Assembly (NCBI GenBank): GCA_002493965.1
Contig: DLAP01000024.1
Coordinates: 11,806 to 35,016 of the forward strand
DNA from: Clostridiales bacterium UBA7044
Lineage (GTDB): Bacteria > Bacillota > Clostridia > Oscillospirales > Oscillospiraceae
Reading direction: 5' to 3'
DNA: 23,211 nucleotides
Shown here: one piece after another, positions 1-6,425 of the stretch
How the letters are laid out: each line of letters starts with the position of its first letter
Position numbering within the stretch: position 1 is the stretch's first letter
Notes under the pieces: generated by a model
What the model saw: the letters and a program-made list of their open reading frames with translations, nothing else
Database searches by the model: none
What the model was told of the DNA's origin: nothing
Position numbers and translations under genes: made by a program

Positions 1-2
1 CC

Positions 3-29
3 CATCACCCGGCCTATGGCCGGGTGATG
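3..29. terminator. Perfect 12-bp stem-loop, candidate terminator of an upstream gene
   Basis: Bases 3-14 and 18-29 are perfect inverted complements around a 3-base loop (TAT). The stem is GC-rich. The sequence after it on the + strand (CTTCTTGTCTTCCTT) is pyrimidine-rich but is not a clean T-run, so termination is plausible rather than certain. The gene it would end lies outside the window. Confidence 0.45.
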
Positions 30-79
30 CTTCTTGTCTTCCTTCGTTCACAAATTGGGGGGCAACTCTTTACAAATTG

Positions 80-110
80 TTCATGCCAATTCAGCATTTT
101 GCGCTATAAT
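80..110 (+). promoter_or_regulatory. Promoter of the response regulator/kinase/HtrA operon
   Basis: A perfect TATAAT lies at 105-110. The best -35 I can place is weak (TTCATG at 80-85, 19-bp spacer), as expected for a promoter that needs an activator. Two near-identical 11-mers, TTCACAAATTG (47-57) and TTTACAAATTG (69-79), lie just upstream in direct repeat 22 bp apart, which fits an OmpR-family binding site. Confidence 0.6.
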
Positions 111-152
111 AGGGTTAAATGGAAAAGAAAATAGAAAATGGAGGATCGTATC

Positions 153-839
153 ATGGCTGTGTCTGTTCTGATCGTAGAGGACGACCGCAACATTGCGGAG
201 CTGCTGCAAATGTATCTGGAAAAAGAAGGCTATGCCGTCACCGTCGCCGGAGACGGCGGTCAGGGCCTCAGTAAGTTCCGGGCTATCAAGCCGGATCTGG
301 TGCTGCTGGATGTGATGATGCCGGTGATGGACGGCTGGTCCGTCTGCAAGGCCATCCGGGCGGAATCCCAGACCCCCGTTATCATGCTCACCGCCAAGGG
401 GGAGACCGATGATAAGGTCACGGGCCTGAAAACCGGCGCTGACGACTACATCACCAAGCCCTTCGAAATGAAGGAGGTTTTGGCCCGGATTGAGGCGGTG
501 CTCCGCCGCAGCAGCGGCGTGGCCGCCGAGAAGAAGGCCCGCCGTCTGGTATTTGACAAGCTGGTAATCGACATGGACGCCTTTGAGCTGACGGTAAACG
601 GCAAGAAGGTGGACACACCCCCCAAGGAAATGGAACTGCTTTATTATCTTGCCTCCTCTCCCAACCGGGTCTACACCCGCAACCAGCTTTTAGACGAGGT
701 GTGGGGTTTTGACTATTTTGGCGACTCCCGGACGGTGGACGTCCATGTGAAGCGTCTCCGGGAAAAGCTGGAAGGGGTCAGCGAAAGCTGGAGCCTGAAA
801 ACCGTCTGGGGCGTGGGCTACAAGTTTGAGGTCCTGTAA
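153..839 (+). CDS. OmpR/PhoB-family response regulator
   Basis: DNA-binding response regulator of 228 aa, the cytoplasmic output half of a two-component system. The receiver domain (about residues 3-115) has the acidic pocket EDD at 9-11, the phospho-acceptor Asp53 in LLDVMMP, Thr80 and Lys102 in TKPF. A winged-helix DNA-binding domain occupies about residues 130-226, including the typical TVDVHVKRLREKL recognition region. I chose the ATG at 153 because GGAGG (140-144) sits 8 bases upstream; an ATG at 138 overlaps that ribosome binding site and has none of its own. The stop is 3 bases before the kinase start, so the two are co-transcribed. The downstream HtrA protease points to envelope stress as the signal. 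This is inference: the receiver does not reveal the stimulus, and PhoP/CssR/CiaR-type names cannot be separated here. Confidence 0.93.
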   Translation: MAVSVLIVEDDRNIAELLQMYLEKEGYAVTVAGDGGQGLSKFRAIKPDLVLLDVMMPVMDGWSVCKAIRAESQTPVIMLTAKGETDDKVTGLKTGADDYITKPFEMKEVLARIEAVLRRSSGVAAEKKARRLVFDKLVIDMDAFELTVNGKKVDTPPKEMELLYYLASSPNRVYTRNQLLDEVWGFDYFGDSRTVDVHVKRLREKLEGVSESWSLKTVWGVGYKFEVL

Positions 840-842
840 GGC

Positions 843-2267
843 ATGAAAACCTCATTCAGCCGCAACTTTTTTACGGCGGCCACGATCCTGCTGCTGGCGC
901 TGACCATCCTGGGCGCGTCCTTTCAGCTCCAGGTTACGGATTATCTGGAAGGTCGCTCCGCCTCGGAGTTAAAAGAGGATGCCCAGGTGATTGCGGACCT
1001 TGCCGCCTCCTACAGCGCCGAGGGAACCCTCACCGGCCGGGATTTTATGCTGAATCTGGACGTCATTTCCCAAGTCACCCACGCCGACGCGGTGGTCTGC
1101 AACCGGGACGGGTATGTGATTCTCTGCTCCCACGGCCGCAATGCCTGTAATCATCAAGGGCTCCAGCTCAACAAAAGCTATATGGACAAGGTGATCGAAA
1201 ACGGCAGCGACAGCGTCACCGGCATCCTTCAGGGGCTGTATGAGGAGCAGCGCTATGTGGTATCGGTGCCCATCACCGTGAACGACGATGCAGTGGGTAT
1301 TGTGATTGTCTCGACGCCCACTGCCACCACCACACGGGTACAGAATAAGATCTCCAACATTTTCCTCACCGCCGCCCTGTTTGTGGTGGTGGTATCGGTT
1401 CTGGCGGTCACTGCCTTTGCCCGGCGGGAGAGCCGTCCCCTGCGGGAAATGGCAAAAACCGCCACCGCCTTCGGTCACGGGGATCTGGAAGCCCGGGTCA
1501 AGGTGGAGGACCACTATTCCGAGGAAGTGGAGGAGCTGGCTCTGGCCTTTAACAACATGGCCTCCTCCCTGCAAAAAAGTGAATACCAGCGGCAAGAATT
1601 TGTAGCCAACGTCTCCCATGAGCTGAAAACCCCCATGACCACCATTTCCGGCTATGTGGACGGAATCTTAGACGGCACCATCCCGCTGGAAAAGCAGGAG
1701 CATTACCTGCATATCGTTTCCGACGAGACCAAGCGCCTGAGCCGATTGGTTCGCAGTATGCTGGATATTTCCCAGCTGCAAAAGGAGCAGGGGATCCCCG
1801 AAGAGAAGAAGCTTCACTTCGATCTGGAGGAGGTCCTGGGACAGGTGCTCATCACCTTTGAAAAGAAGATCACCGACAAGGGGATCAACGTGGACGTGAA
1901 TATGCCGGAGCATCCGGTGTACACCATGGCAAACCAGGACTACATCACTCAGGTGATTTATAACCTCCTGGATAATGCCGTGAAGTTCTGTCCCCAGGGG
2001 GGCACCATCGGGATGAAGATCCGGGAGAGAGGCAATAAAGCCTACGTTTCCGTCAGCAACGACGGAGAGACCATTCCTCCCGAGGAACTGCCCCTGGTCT
2101 TTGACCGGTTCCACAAGCTGGACAAATCCCGCTCCCAAAACCGGGACGGCTGGGGTCTGGGCCTTTATATCGTCAAGACCATTGTTTGCAGCCATGGGGA
2201 GGATATTTCCGTCAGCAGCAAGGACGGCAAAACGACCTTCACCTTTACCATGCCCCTTGTCAATTAA
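843..2267 (+). CDS. Membrane sensor histidine kinase (HAMP, HisKA, HATPase)
   Basis: Sensor kinase of 474 aa, partner of the regulator just upstream. It has a first membrane helix at about residues 9-28, an extracytoplasmic sensor of about 140 residues, a second helix at about 173-193, a HAMP linker (about 194-247), and HisKA with the phosphorylated His259 in VSHELKTP. The ATPase domain shows Asn378 (LLDNAVKF), SNDGE at 406-410 and GWGLGLY at 436-442. All key catalytic residues are present. The sensor domain looks PAS/Cache-like (NRDGYV at 88-92 is typical) and carries Cys86, Cys95, His97, Cys102 and His104 within 19 residues, which might bind metal or form a disulfide. GAGGT at 828-832 is the probable ribosome binding site. 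The signal is unknown. Confidence 0.93.
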   Translation: MKTSFSRNFFTAATILLLALTILGASFQLQVTDYLEGRSASELKEDAQVIADLAASYSAEGTLTGRDFMLNLDVISQVTHADAVVCNRDGYVILCSHGRNACNHQGLQLNKSYMDKVIENGSDSVTGILQGLYEEQRYVVSVPITVNDDAVGIVIVSTPTATTTRVQNKISNIFLTAALFVVVVSVLAVTAFARRESRPLREMAKTATAFGHGDLEARVKVEDHYSEEVEELALAFNNMASSLQKSEYQRQEFVANVSHELKTPMTTISGYVDGILDGTIPLEKQEHYLHIVSDETKRLSRLVRSMLDISQLQKEQGIPEEKKLHFDLEEVLGQVLITFEKKITDKGINVDVNMPEHPVYTMANQDYITQVIYNLLDNAVKFCPQGGTIGMKIRERGNKAYVSVSNDGETIPPEELPLVFDRFHKLDKSRSQNRDGWGLGLYIVKTIVCSHGEDISVSSKDGKTTFTFTMPLVN

Positions 2268-2282
2268 GGAAGGATATCGCTT

Positions 2283-2507
2283 ATGAAAAAGCTTTCCACT
2301 CTTTTGTATATTCTCATGGGTTCTATCTTCGGCGTTTTTCTGGGCAGCAGCCTGTTTCGTTGGGTGCACTTTTTAAAGCATCCTCAACTGTATGTCGTTC
2401 AGTCCGCGCCCTGGTATACAAGCATTCTGGTCAATGCCGTCTTTACAGGCATCCTCCTTTTGATATTGGCCTCCGTGTTGTATTTCATTAAGAAAAAAAG
2501 AACCTGA
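2283..2507 (+). CDS. Small two-helix membrane protein in a TCS/HtrA operon
   Basis: Protein of 74 aa with two predicted membrane helices (about residues 7-25 and 47-68) joined by a loop of about 20 residues rich in aromatics (RWVHFLKHPQLY, APWYTS), and a basic C-terminal tail (KKKRT). By the positive-inside rule both ends should be cytoplasmic and the loop outside. AGGAAGG at 2267-2273 precedes the ATG by 9 bases, so it looks properly translated. It starts 16 bases after the kinase stop and the protease gene follows within 20 bases. I do not recognise a named family. The position between a sensor kinase and HtrA suggests a membrane partner or modulator of either one, but that is inference only. 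Confidence 0.8.
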   Translation: MKKLSTLLYILMGSIFGVFLGSSLFRWVHFLKHPQLYVVQSAPWYTSILVNAVFTGILLLILASVLYFIKKKRT

Positions 2508-2526
2508 TTTGTGGGAGGAAACCTCT

Positions 2527-3780
2527 ATGGACGAACGCAAAAACCATTCCCATAGTGCTTGGGACGACAGCGTCTACGGTACCGGCCCTACCCAGCCCCC
2601 AAAGGACAAGGGCGGGATGTACGCCGCGCTGCTGATTCTGATTATTTTTCTGTGCGGTATCATCACACTGCTGGGGCTTCTCAATGTAAAGCTCTTCCAG
2701 AAGCTTCGGTCCCAGGAAAAGCGGGATTACGCCATTTCCTTCACCGCCTGCCAGACCGAGGCGGAGACGGTGCCCGTCACCGTTGCCCAGGCTCTTCCTC
2801 CGGCGGAAGCCTCTGCCGGGTTGGAACTTCAGCAGTCTCCCATCAGCCCGGAAAATGTGCCGGAACAGGACGGCCTGTCCCTCCAGGAGATCTATTCCCG
2901 GAGCATCCCCTCCGTGGTGTCCATCACCAGCACCACGGCCACCGGCACTAGCTCCGGTACCGGTGTGGTCCTCAGTGGAGACGGATATCTCATAACCAAC
3001 GCCCATGTGGTGGAAAATTCCACCGGCATTACCGTTCAGCTCACCGACAACCGGGTCTTCCCCGCGAGCATTCTGGGAGCGGATGAGATTTCGGATCTGG
3101 CTGTGCTGCGGATTGACACGGAGGATCTGACCCCCGCCCAGTTTGGGGATTCCTCCGCCCTTCGGGTAGGGGACACGGTGGTGGCCATTGGGGATCCTCT
3201 GGGAGCCAAATTCCGGGGCACCTATACAGACGGCATTGTCTCCGCCATCAACCGGGATGTGGACGTAAACGGCCACACCATGACCCTCATTCAGACCAAC
3301 GCCGCCTTAAATTCCGGCAATTCCGGCGGACCTCTCATCAACTGCTACGGACAGGTCATCGGCATCAACACCATGAAGATCGGTACCTTCACCAGCTCCT
3401 CCGGCATTGAGGGCATCGGCTTTGCCATCCCCAGCACCACCGTCAAGGAGATTGTAGACCAGCTGATCACCCAGGGCTATGTCTCCGGGCGGCCCACCCT
3501 GGGACTCACAGGTGAATCCCTTTCCATCTTCTATCAGCACTACTACCGCCTTCCCTCTGGCCTGTATATCACCCATGTGGAGAAGGGCAGCGATTCCTGC
3601 GAGAAGGGAATCCTGGAAGGGGATATTCTCCTCAGCCTGAATGATACGAAGATCACCACCATGAACGAGATGAAAGCCGTACTGAACGGCATGGAGGTAG
3701 GGGACACCCTGACCGCTGTGATCTACCGGAACGGTCAGCAGTATTCCGTTGTGCTGACCCTGACCGAAGATAAAACCTGA
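2527..3780 (+). CDS. HtrA/DegP-like membrane-anchored serine protease with PDZ domain
   Basis: S1C-family serine protease of 417 aa that degrades or refolds damaged proteins outside the membrane. A cytoplasmic N-terminus (1-31) is followed by one uncleaved helix (about 32-53) and a low-complexity linker to about residue 115. The trypsin-like domain has the catalytic triad His160 (TNAHVV), Asp190 (SDLAVL) and Ser266 (GNSGGPL). A single PDZ domain covers about 322-410 and includes the carboxylate-binding-like LGLTGE and the EGDILLSLND turn. Length and layout match Gram-positive HtrA (HtrA/YyxA/YvtA). I chose ATG 2527 because GGGAGGAA (2513-2520) lies 6 bases upstream; an in-frame TTG at 2509 lies upstream of that site. 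Co-transcription with the two-component genes suggests the protease is a target of, or part of, that stress circuit. Confidence 0.94.
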   Translation: MDERKNHSHSAWDDSVYGTGPTQPPKDKGGMYAALLILIIFLCGIITLLGLLNVKLFQKLRSQEKRDYAISFTACQTEAETVPVTVAQALPPAEASAGLELQQSPISPENVPEQDGLSLQEIYSRSIPSVVSITSTTATGTSSGTGVVLSGDGYLITNAHVVENSTGITVQLTDNRVFPASILGADEISDLAVLRIDTEDLTPAQFGDSSALRVGDTVVAIGDPLGAKFRGTYTDGIVSAINRDVDVNGHTMTLIQTNAALNSGNSGGPLINCYGQVIGINTMKIGTFTSSSGIEGIGFAIPSTTVKEIVDQLITQGYVSGRPTLGLTGESLSIFYQHYYRLPSGLYITHVEKGSDSCEKGILEGDILLSLNDTKITTMNEMKAVLNGMEVGDTLTAVIYRNGQQYSVVLTLTEDKT

Positions 3781-3796
3781 AGCGCAGGGCGCTTCA
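3778..3796 (+). terminator. Short perfect hairpin after htrA, weak terminator candidate
   Basis: TGAAGCGC and GCGCTTCA form a perfect 8-bp stem around AGG, beginning in the stop codon of the protease gene. No T-run follows (CCCCAATGCG), so it may be an mRNA 3'-end stabiliser rather than an intrinsic terminator. Confidence 0.4.
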
Positions 3797-3825
3797 CCCC
3801 AATGCGTTTCTCACACCGCTGTAAA

Positions 3826-3853
3826 TTGAAGCAAATTCTCTCGGTAATAAACT
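3826..3853 (+). promoter_or_regulatory. Possible promoter of the acyl-ACP thioesterase gene
   Basis: TTGAAG (3826-3831), a 16-bp spacer and TAAACT (3848-3853) lie about 40 bases upstream of the next start codon. Each hexamer matches the consensus at four positions. The 110-base gap after a hairpin supports a separate transcription unit, but the match is modest. Confidence 0.35.
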
Positions 3854-3890
3854 GGAAATTGTATTCTTATTTAATCGAGGTAATATACCC

Positions 3891-4640
3891 ATGGAACCCA
3901 TCTTTCAAAAGGATTTTGAACTGACCGACATTTATGTGGACCGGTACGGCAGGCTGAAGCCCTCCGCCATCCTGCTGTTTGCCCAGGAGGTGGCCGGTAT
4001 GCACTGCACGGAGCTTGCCGTGGACAGCGATACCTTAGAAAAGCAGCGGCTATTCTGGGCCGTCTCCCGGCACCGGGTTCAGATCACCCGGCTGCCCCGA
4101 ATCGGAGAGACCATCCATGTGGAAACCTGGCCCATGCCCACCACCCGGGTGGCCTACCCAAGGTCCATGGTGGCCTACGATGAAAACGGAAACGAATGCT
4201 TCCGTTCTGTCAGCCTTTGGGTGCTGATGGATCTGGACACCCGGAATATGATTCTCCCGGGAAAGAGCGGGATCATCGTCTCCGGCACCGTCCGGGGCGG
4301 GGAACTTGCCCTTCCCGGCAGTCTGATTCCCAAGTCCCTGGGAAGCGTCCGGCAAAGGGCCGTCTCCTTTACCGATCTGGACCGGAACGGCCACATGAAC
4401 AATACCCGGTACCTAGACTGGATCGACGACCTGCTGCCCAGTGCCTTCCATCTGGGTCATGATCTGAAGGAAATGACCGTCTGTTATTTAAGCGAGGCCC
4501 GGGAGGGGCAGACCCTGGACCTTCGTTGGGATCTGCCCGAGGAAAAACAGCTCCAGGTGGAAGCCGTCCGGGAAGAGATGGATCATCCGCATCGGGTATT
4601 CAGCGCCCGTCTGACTTATGAAAATGGCCATGTTATGTAA
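3891..4640 (+). CDS. Acyl-ACP thioesterase (double hotdog, FatA/FatB family)
   Basis: Protein of 249 aa that hydrolyses acyl-acyl carrier protein to free fatty acid in the cytoplasm. It has two hotdog halves: the N-terminal half (about 1-130) with the substrate-channel segment RYGRLKPSAILLFAQEVAG, and the C-terminal half (about 150-249) with the active-site loop DLDRNGHMNN. By comparison with plant FatB (Asp-x-Asn-x-His plus a downstream Glu), the catalytic residues should be Asp164, Asn166, His168 and Glu202. The plant cysteine after that Glu is Ala203 here, as in many bacterial members. Length matches bacterial relatives. GAGG (3877-3880) precedes the ATG by about 10 bases. No fatty-acid synthesis gene is adjacent, so chain-length preference and physiological use cannot be read from context. 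Confidence 0.9.
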   Translation: MEPIFQKDFELTDIYVDRYGRLKPSAILLFAQEVAGMHCTELAVDSDTLEKQRLFWAVSRHRVQITRLPRIGETIHVETWPMPTTRVAYPRSMVAYDENGNECFRSVSLWVLMDLDTRNMILPGKSGIIVSGTVRGGELALPGSLIPKSLGSVRQRAVSFTDLDRNGHMNNTRYLDWIDDLLPSAFHLGHDLKEMTVCYLSEAREGQTLDLRWDLPEEKQLQVEAVREEMDHPHRVFSARLTYENGHVM

Positions 4641-4645
4641 ATAGA

Positions 4646-4685
4646 AAAAATCTCCACAGTGATTGCCTTCACTGTGGAGATTTTT
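4646..4685. terminator. Strong bidirectional terminator between convergent genes
   Basis: TCTCCACAGTGA (4651-4662) and TCACTGTGGAGA (4669-4680) form a perfect 12-bp stem with a 6-base loop, flanked by five A on the left and five T on the right. It can therefore stop transcription from the thioesterase gene (+) and from the AraC-family gene (-). Confidence 0.9.
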
Positions 4686-4735
4686 CTGGAAAGCCAAAAA
4701 ATGTCAGGTTTTTCAAGGCTATTCTCTAAGCTGTC

Positions 4736-4778
4736 TGTGGAAAAACCTGTGGAGAATGTGGATAACCTTTGTGGAAAA
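4736..4778 (-). promoter_or_regulatory. Cluster of four DnaA-box-like sites away from oriC
   Basis: Four same-orientation 9-mers lie within 43 bases: TGTGGAAAA (4736-4744), TGTGGAGAA (4748-4756), TGTGGATAA (4757-4765) and TGTGGAAAA (4770-4778). The third is a perfect complement of the DnaA box TTATCCACA; the others differ at one position each. They lie beyond a terminator and before the 3' end of the AraC-family gene, so they are not in an obvious promoter. An AT-rich run follows (4779-4822). This fits a DnaA-binding cluster of the kind described around the B. subtilis origin; binding itself is inferred. Confidence 0.7.
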
Positions 4779-4813
4779 TTGTTTTTTTCTTTCCTGCCCA
4801 ATTTTTATGTAAA

Positions 4814-5704
4814 CTATTTTTTCGTCTGCTTCCGGTATTCCTTTGGGGTAACGCCCATTTTTTCCCGGAAAGCCTTTGTAAAGTAGCTTACATCGTTAAA
4901 ACCGCAGTCCAAAGCCGTCTCTTTCGCGGTTTTCCTGGTGGTTTTCAGCATTTGAGCCGCTTTTTCCAGACGCGTAATTTTTACATACTGCATAGGGGTG
5001 GTGTTCATCAGCTGCCGGAAGCACCGCAGGCAGGTGCTGGGGCTGATATTGACGCTGGCGGCGATTTCCTCCACCGTCAGCTCATAGGCAAAATTTGCGT
5101 CGATATACTCCAGCATGGCCCGAATCCGTCCCGCGTCAATTCGCTCCTGACAGGACAAGGACTGGGTGATTACCGGACAGTTTCGGCTCAGCAGTCCCAG
5201 GGCGGCGGTGAGCTGATAACGGACAAAATTCTCGTAGTCCTCCTGTTCCGCCTCCACGGCATTCCAGGCGGATTGAAAGCAGCTTAGAGCCTGATTCTGC
5301 CAGGGAATCTCTCTGTGAAGCACCACATAGCGCAGGGCGGAATCTGACAGAAGAGGCTTCACCAGCTTCTCCCAGAAGATACTGTCCCGGTTGCCGCTGA
5401 TGAGCCGGGAGTGGAACACACCAGAATGAAATTTTCCTCTTCCGGAACGGTCTACGCTGTGAAGTACTCCGGAGTTGATAAAAATTCCGTCCCCCGGAAG
5501 GAGCCGAACCCGCATATTTTCCACCAGGAACACCGTTTCCTTTTGAAAGTCCAGAGCGTACTCAAATTCCTCATGCCAATGCCAGGGGACCGTATCTGTG
5601 GACATATCGTCCGCGTAGCAGCCGATGGGGAAGAACATACTGCCATGCTGCACCAGCTCCCTTTGGTTCCCGTCCGCAACGGAATTTGCGCAGGATATTG
5701 CCAT
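4814..5704 (-). CDS. AraC-family transcriptional regulator with N-terminal cupin
   Basis: Regulator of 296 aa. The N-terminal half (about 20-160) resembles the AraC cupin/sensing domain, with the signature WHWHEEFE (41-48) and the LLPGDGIFINSG turn (88-99) usual in this fold. The C-terminal about 100 residues hold two helix-turn-helix motifs, the first around EEIAASVNISPSTCLRCF and the second around GFNDVSYFTKAFREKMGVTP, which is the AraC/XylS signature. The start is supported by AAGGAG 6 bases upstream (minus strand). It is divergent from the 78-aa gene across 160 bases, so that gene or the regulator itself is the natural target. The ligand is unknown; many relatives respond to sugars or glycosides, but nothing here shows which. 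Confidence 0.92.
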   Translation of the reverse strand: MAISCANSVADGNQRELVQHGSMFFPIGCYADDMSTDTVPWHWHEEFEYALDFQKETVFLVENMRVRLLPGDGIFINSGVLHSVDRSGRGKFHSGVFHSRLISGNRDSIFWEKLVKPLLSDSALRYVVLHREIPWQNQALSCFQSAWNAVEAEQEDYENFVRYQLTAALGLLSRNCPVITQSLSCQERIDAGRIRAMLEYIDANFAYELTVEEIAASVNISPSTCLRCFRQLMNTTPMQYVKITRLEKAAQMLKTTRKTAKETALDCGFNDVSYFTKAFREKMGVTPKEYRKQTKK

Positions 5705-5731
5705 GGTTTTCTCCTTTCTGACGGTTTTATC

Positions 5732-5757
5732 ATAGAAATATAGGGATATTATTCTAT
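5732..5757. promoter_or_regulatory. AT-rich dyad between divergent genes, candidate operator
   Basis: ATAGAA (5732-5737) is mirrored by TTCTAT (5752-5757), and ATA (5740-5742) by TAT (5747-5749), around a centre at 5744.5. It lies 28 bases upstream of the AraC-family start and 21 bases upstream of the -10 of the divergent gene. AraC proteins usually bind direct repeats, so the protein that might use this dyad is uncertain. Confidence 0.3.
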
Positions 5758-5774
5758 AAGCTTTTCTTTTCCGG

Positions 5775-5783
5775 TGGTATAAT
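5775..5783 (+). promoter_or_regulatory. Extended -10 promoter of the 78-aa gene
   Basis: TGGTATAAT is a full extended -10 element (TGn plus perfect TATAAT), placed 81 bases upstream of the ATG at 5865. No good -35 is seen 17 bases upstream, which is tolerable for an extended -10 promoter. Confidence 0.6.
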
Positions 5784-5864
5784 CATAGCATACCAAGGAC
5801 AGATACGCAATACAATTTTTCCTTGGGCGCACAAAAAACAAACTCAGGAAAGGAGCCATGTGAA

Positions 5865-6101
5865 ATGATTCAAATTGTAAATCCCAACAAGGAAACGCTT
5901 ATGCGGAACATTGATGCCTGCGAGGGTCAGGTTTTACTGAATTTCAGCGACGGCACTACCTGTGATCTGAAAAAGGATCCTGTGGCTGCCCGACTGTTCC
6001 AGGCCCTGGATGTTCCCAAAGAAGGCATTTTCATCTCTCTTTCTGACCCCCGGGATTTTAACCGGTTTGTCCATTACCTGATGGACAATAAGGCAGGTTA
6101 A
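5865..6101 (+). CDS. Small protein of unknown function (78 aa)
   Basis: Soluble-looking protein of 78 aa without membrane segments or signal peptide. The sequence has alternating hydrophobic strands near the start (MIQIVNPN), VLLNFSDGTTCDL at about 23-35, then a helical stretch and a C-terminal helix (DFNRFVHYLMDNKAG). I do not recognise the family. The start at 5865 is supported by AAAGGAG (5849-5855) 9 bases upstream. A second ATG at 5858 is followed at once by TGA, making a two-codon minimal reading frame inside the initiation region. It has its own promoter and terminator and is divergent from the AraC-family gene, so it may be regulated by it. Confidence 0.75.
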   Translation: MIQIVNPNKETLMRNIDACEGQVLLNFSDGTTCDLKKDPVAARLFQALDVPKEGIFISLSDPRDFNRFVHYLMDNKAG

Positions 6102-6133
6102 CCAAAGCTTCCCTAGAGAAACTCCTAAAAAGG

Positions 6134-6170
6134 AAATCCGGCTCTGAAAACCAGAGCCGGATTTTCTTCT
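6134..6170. terminator. Strong bidirectional terminator
   Basis: AAATCCGGCTCTG (6134-6146) and CAGAGCCGGATTT (6152-6164) form a perfect 13-bp stem with a 5-base loop. On the + strand it is followed by TCTTCTTT; on the - strand by CCTTTTT. It ends the 78-aa gene (+) and the replication/gyrase block (-), whose last stop codon is at 6171. Confidence 0.9.
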
Positions 6171-6413
6171 TTACTTAAACCGTTTTTCCAGCGTAGCCGG
6201 AGAAAGCTCCGTCAGTCGGACCCGGGAAAAGCCGTATTCGCTGGTCAGCACAAAGGCTTTTGGCAGGTCGTCGCAGGGGACCACTTCTCCCTCCTGTTCC
6301 GCCCGGGAGAGAAATCCCCGGGTGCGCTTAGAGGTGGAGGTGTTGTCCAGGTCAAAAATGCCTACCACATTCTTGTCCCGAATCACAAAGTCGTTGCCGA
6401 TGGACAGGTACAT
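6171..6413 (-). CDS. remB: RemB/YaaB-type extracellular matrix regulator family protein
   Basis: Protein of 80 aa. The start MYLSIGNDFVIRDKNVVGIFDLDN closely parallels B. subtilis YaaB as I remember it (MYIHLG-FVV-DIVGIFD), and the C-terminal SPATLEKRF parallels its SSTLKKR. The family (DUF370, relatives of RemA) comprises small DNA-binding or matrix-gene regulators. In B. subtilis and many clostridia it sits between recF and gyrB; here it is the last gene of the block, after rnhA. GGAGG lies about 7 bases upstream of the ATG, and the gap to the rnhA stop is only 12 bases, so it should share the gyrase transcript. The assignment to RemB rather than another DUF370 member rests on recalled similarity and the origin neighbourhood. 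Confidence 0.8.
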   Translation of the reverse strand: MYLSIGNDFVIRDKNVVGIFDLDNTSTSKRTRGFLSRAEQEGEVVPCDDLPKAFVLTSEYGFSRVRLTELSPATLEKRFK

Positions 6414-6425
6414 AAGCTTCCTCCG

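Noticed and set aside
4659..4886. 75-codon frame running through the terminator and DnaA-box cluster
   Set aside because: It starts inside a terminator loop, lacks a ribosome binding site and runs into the AraC-family gene.
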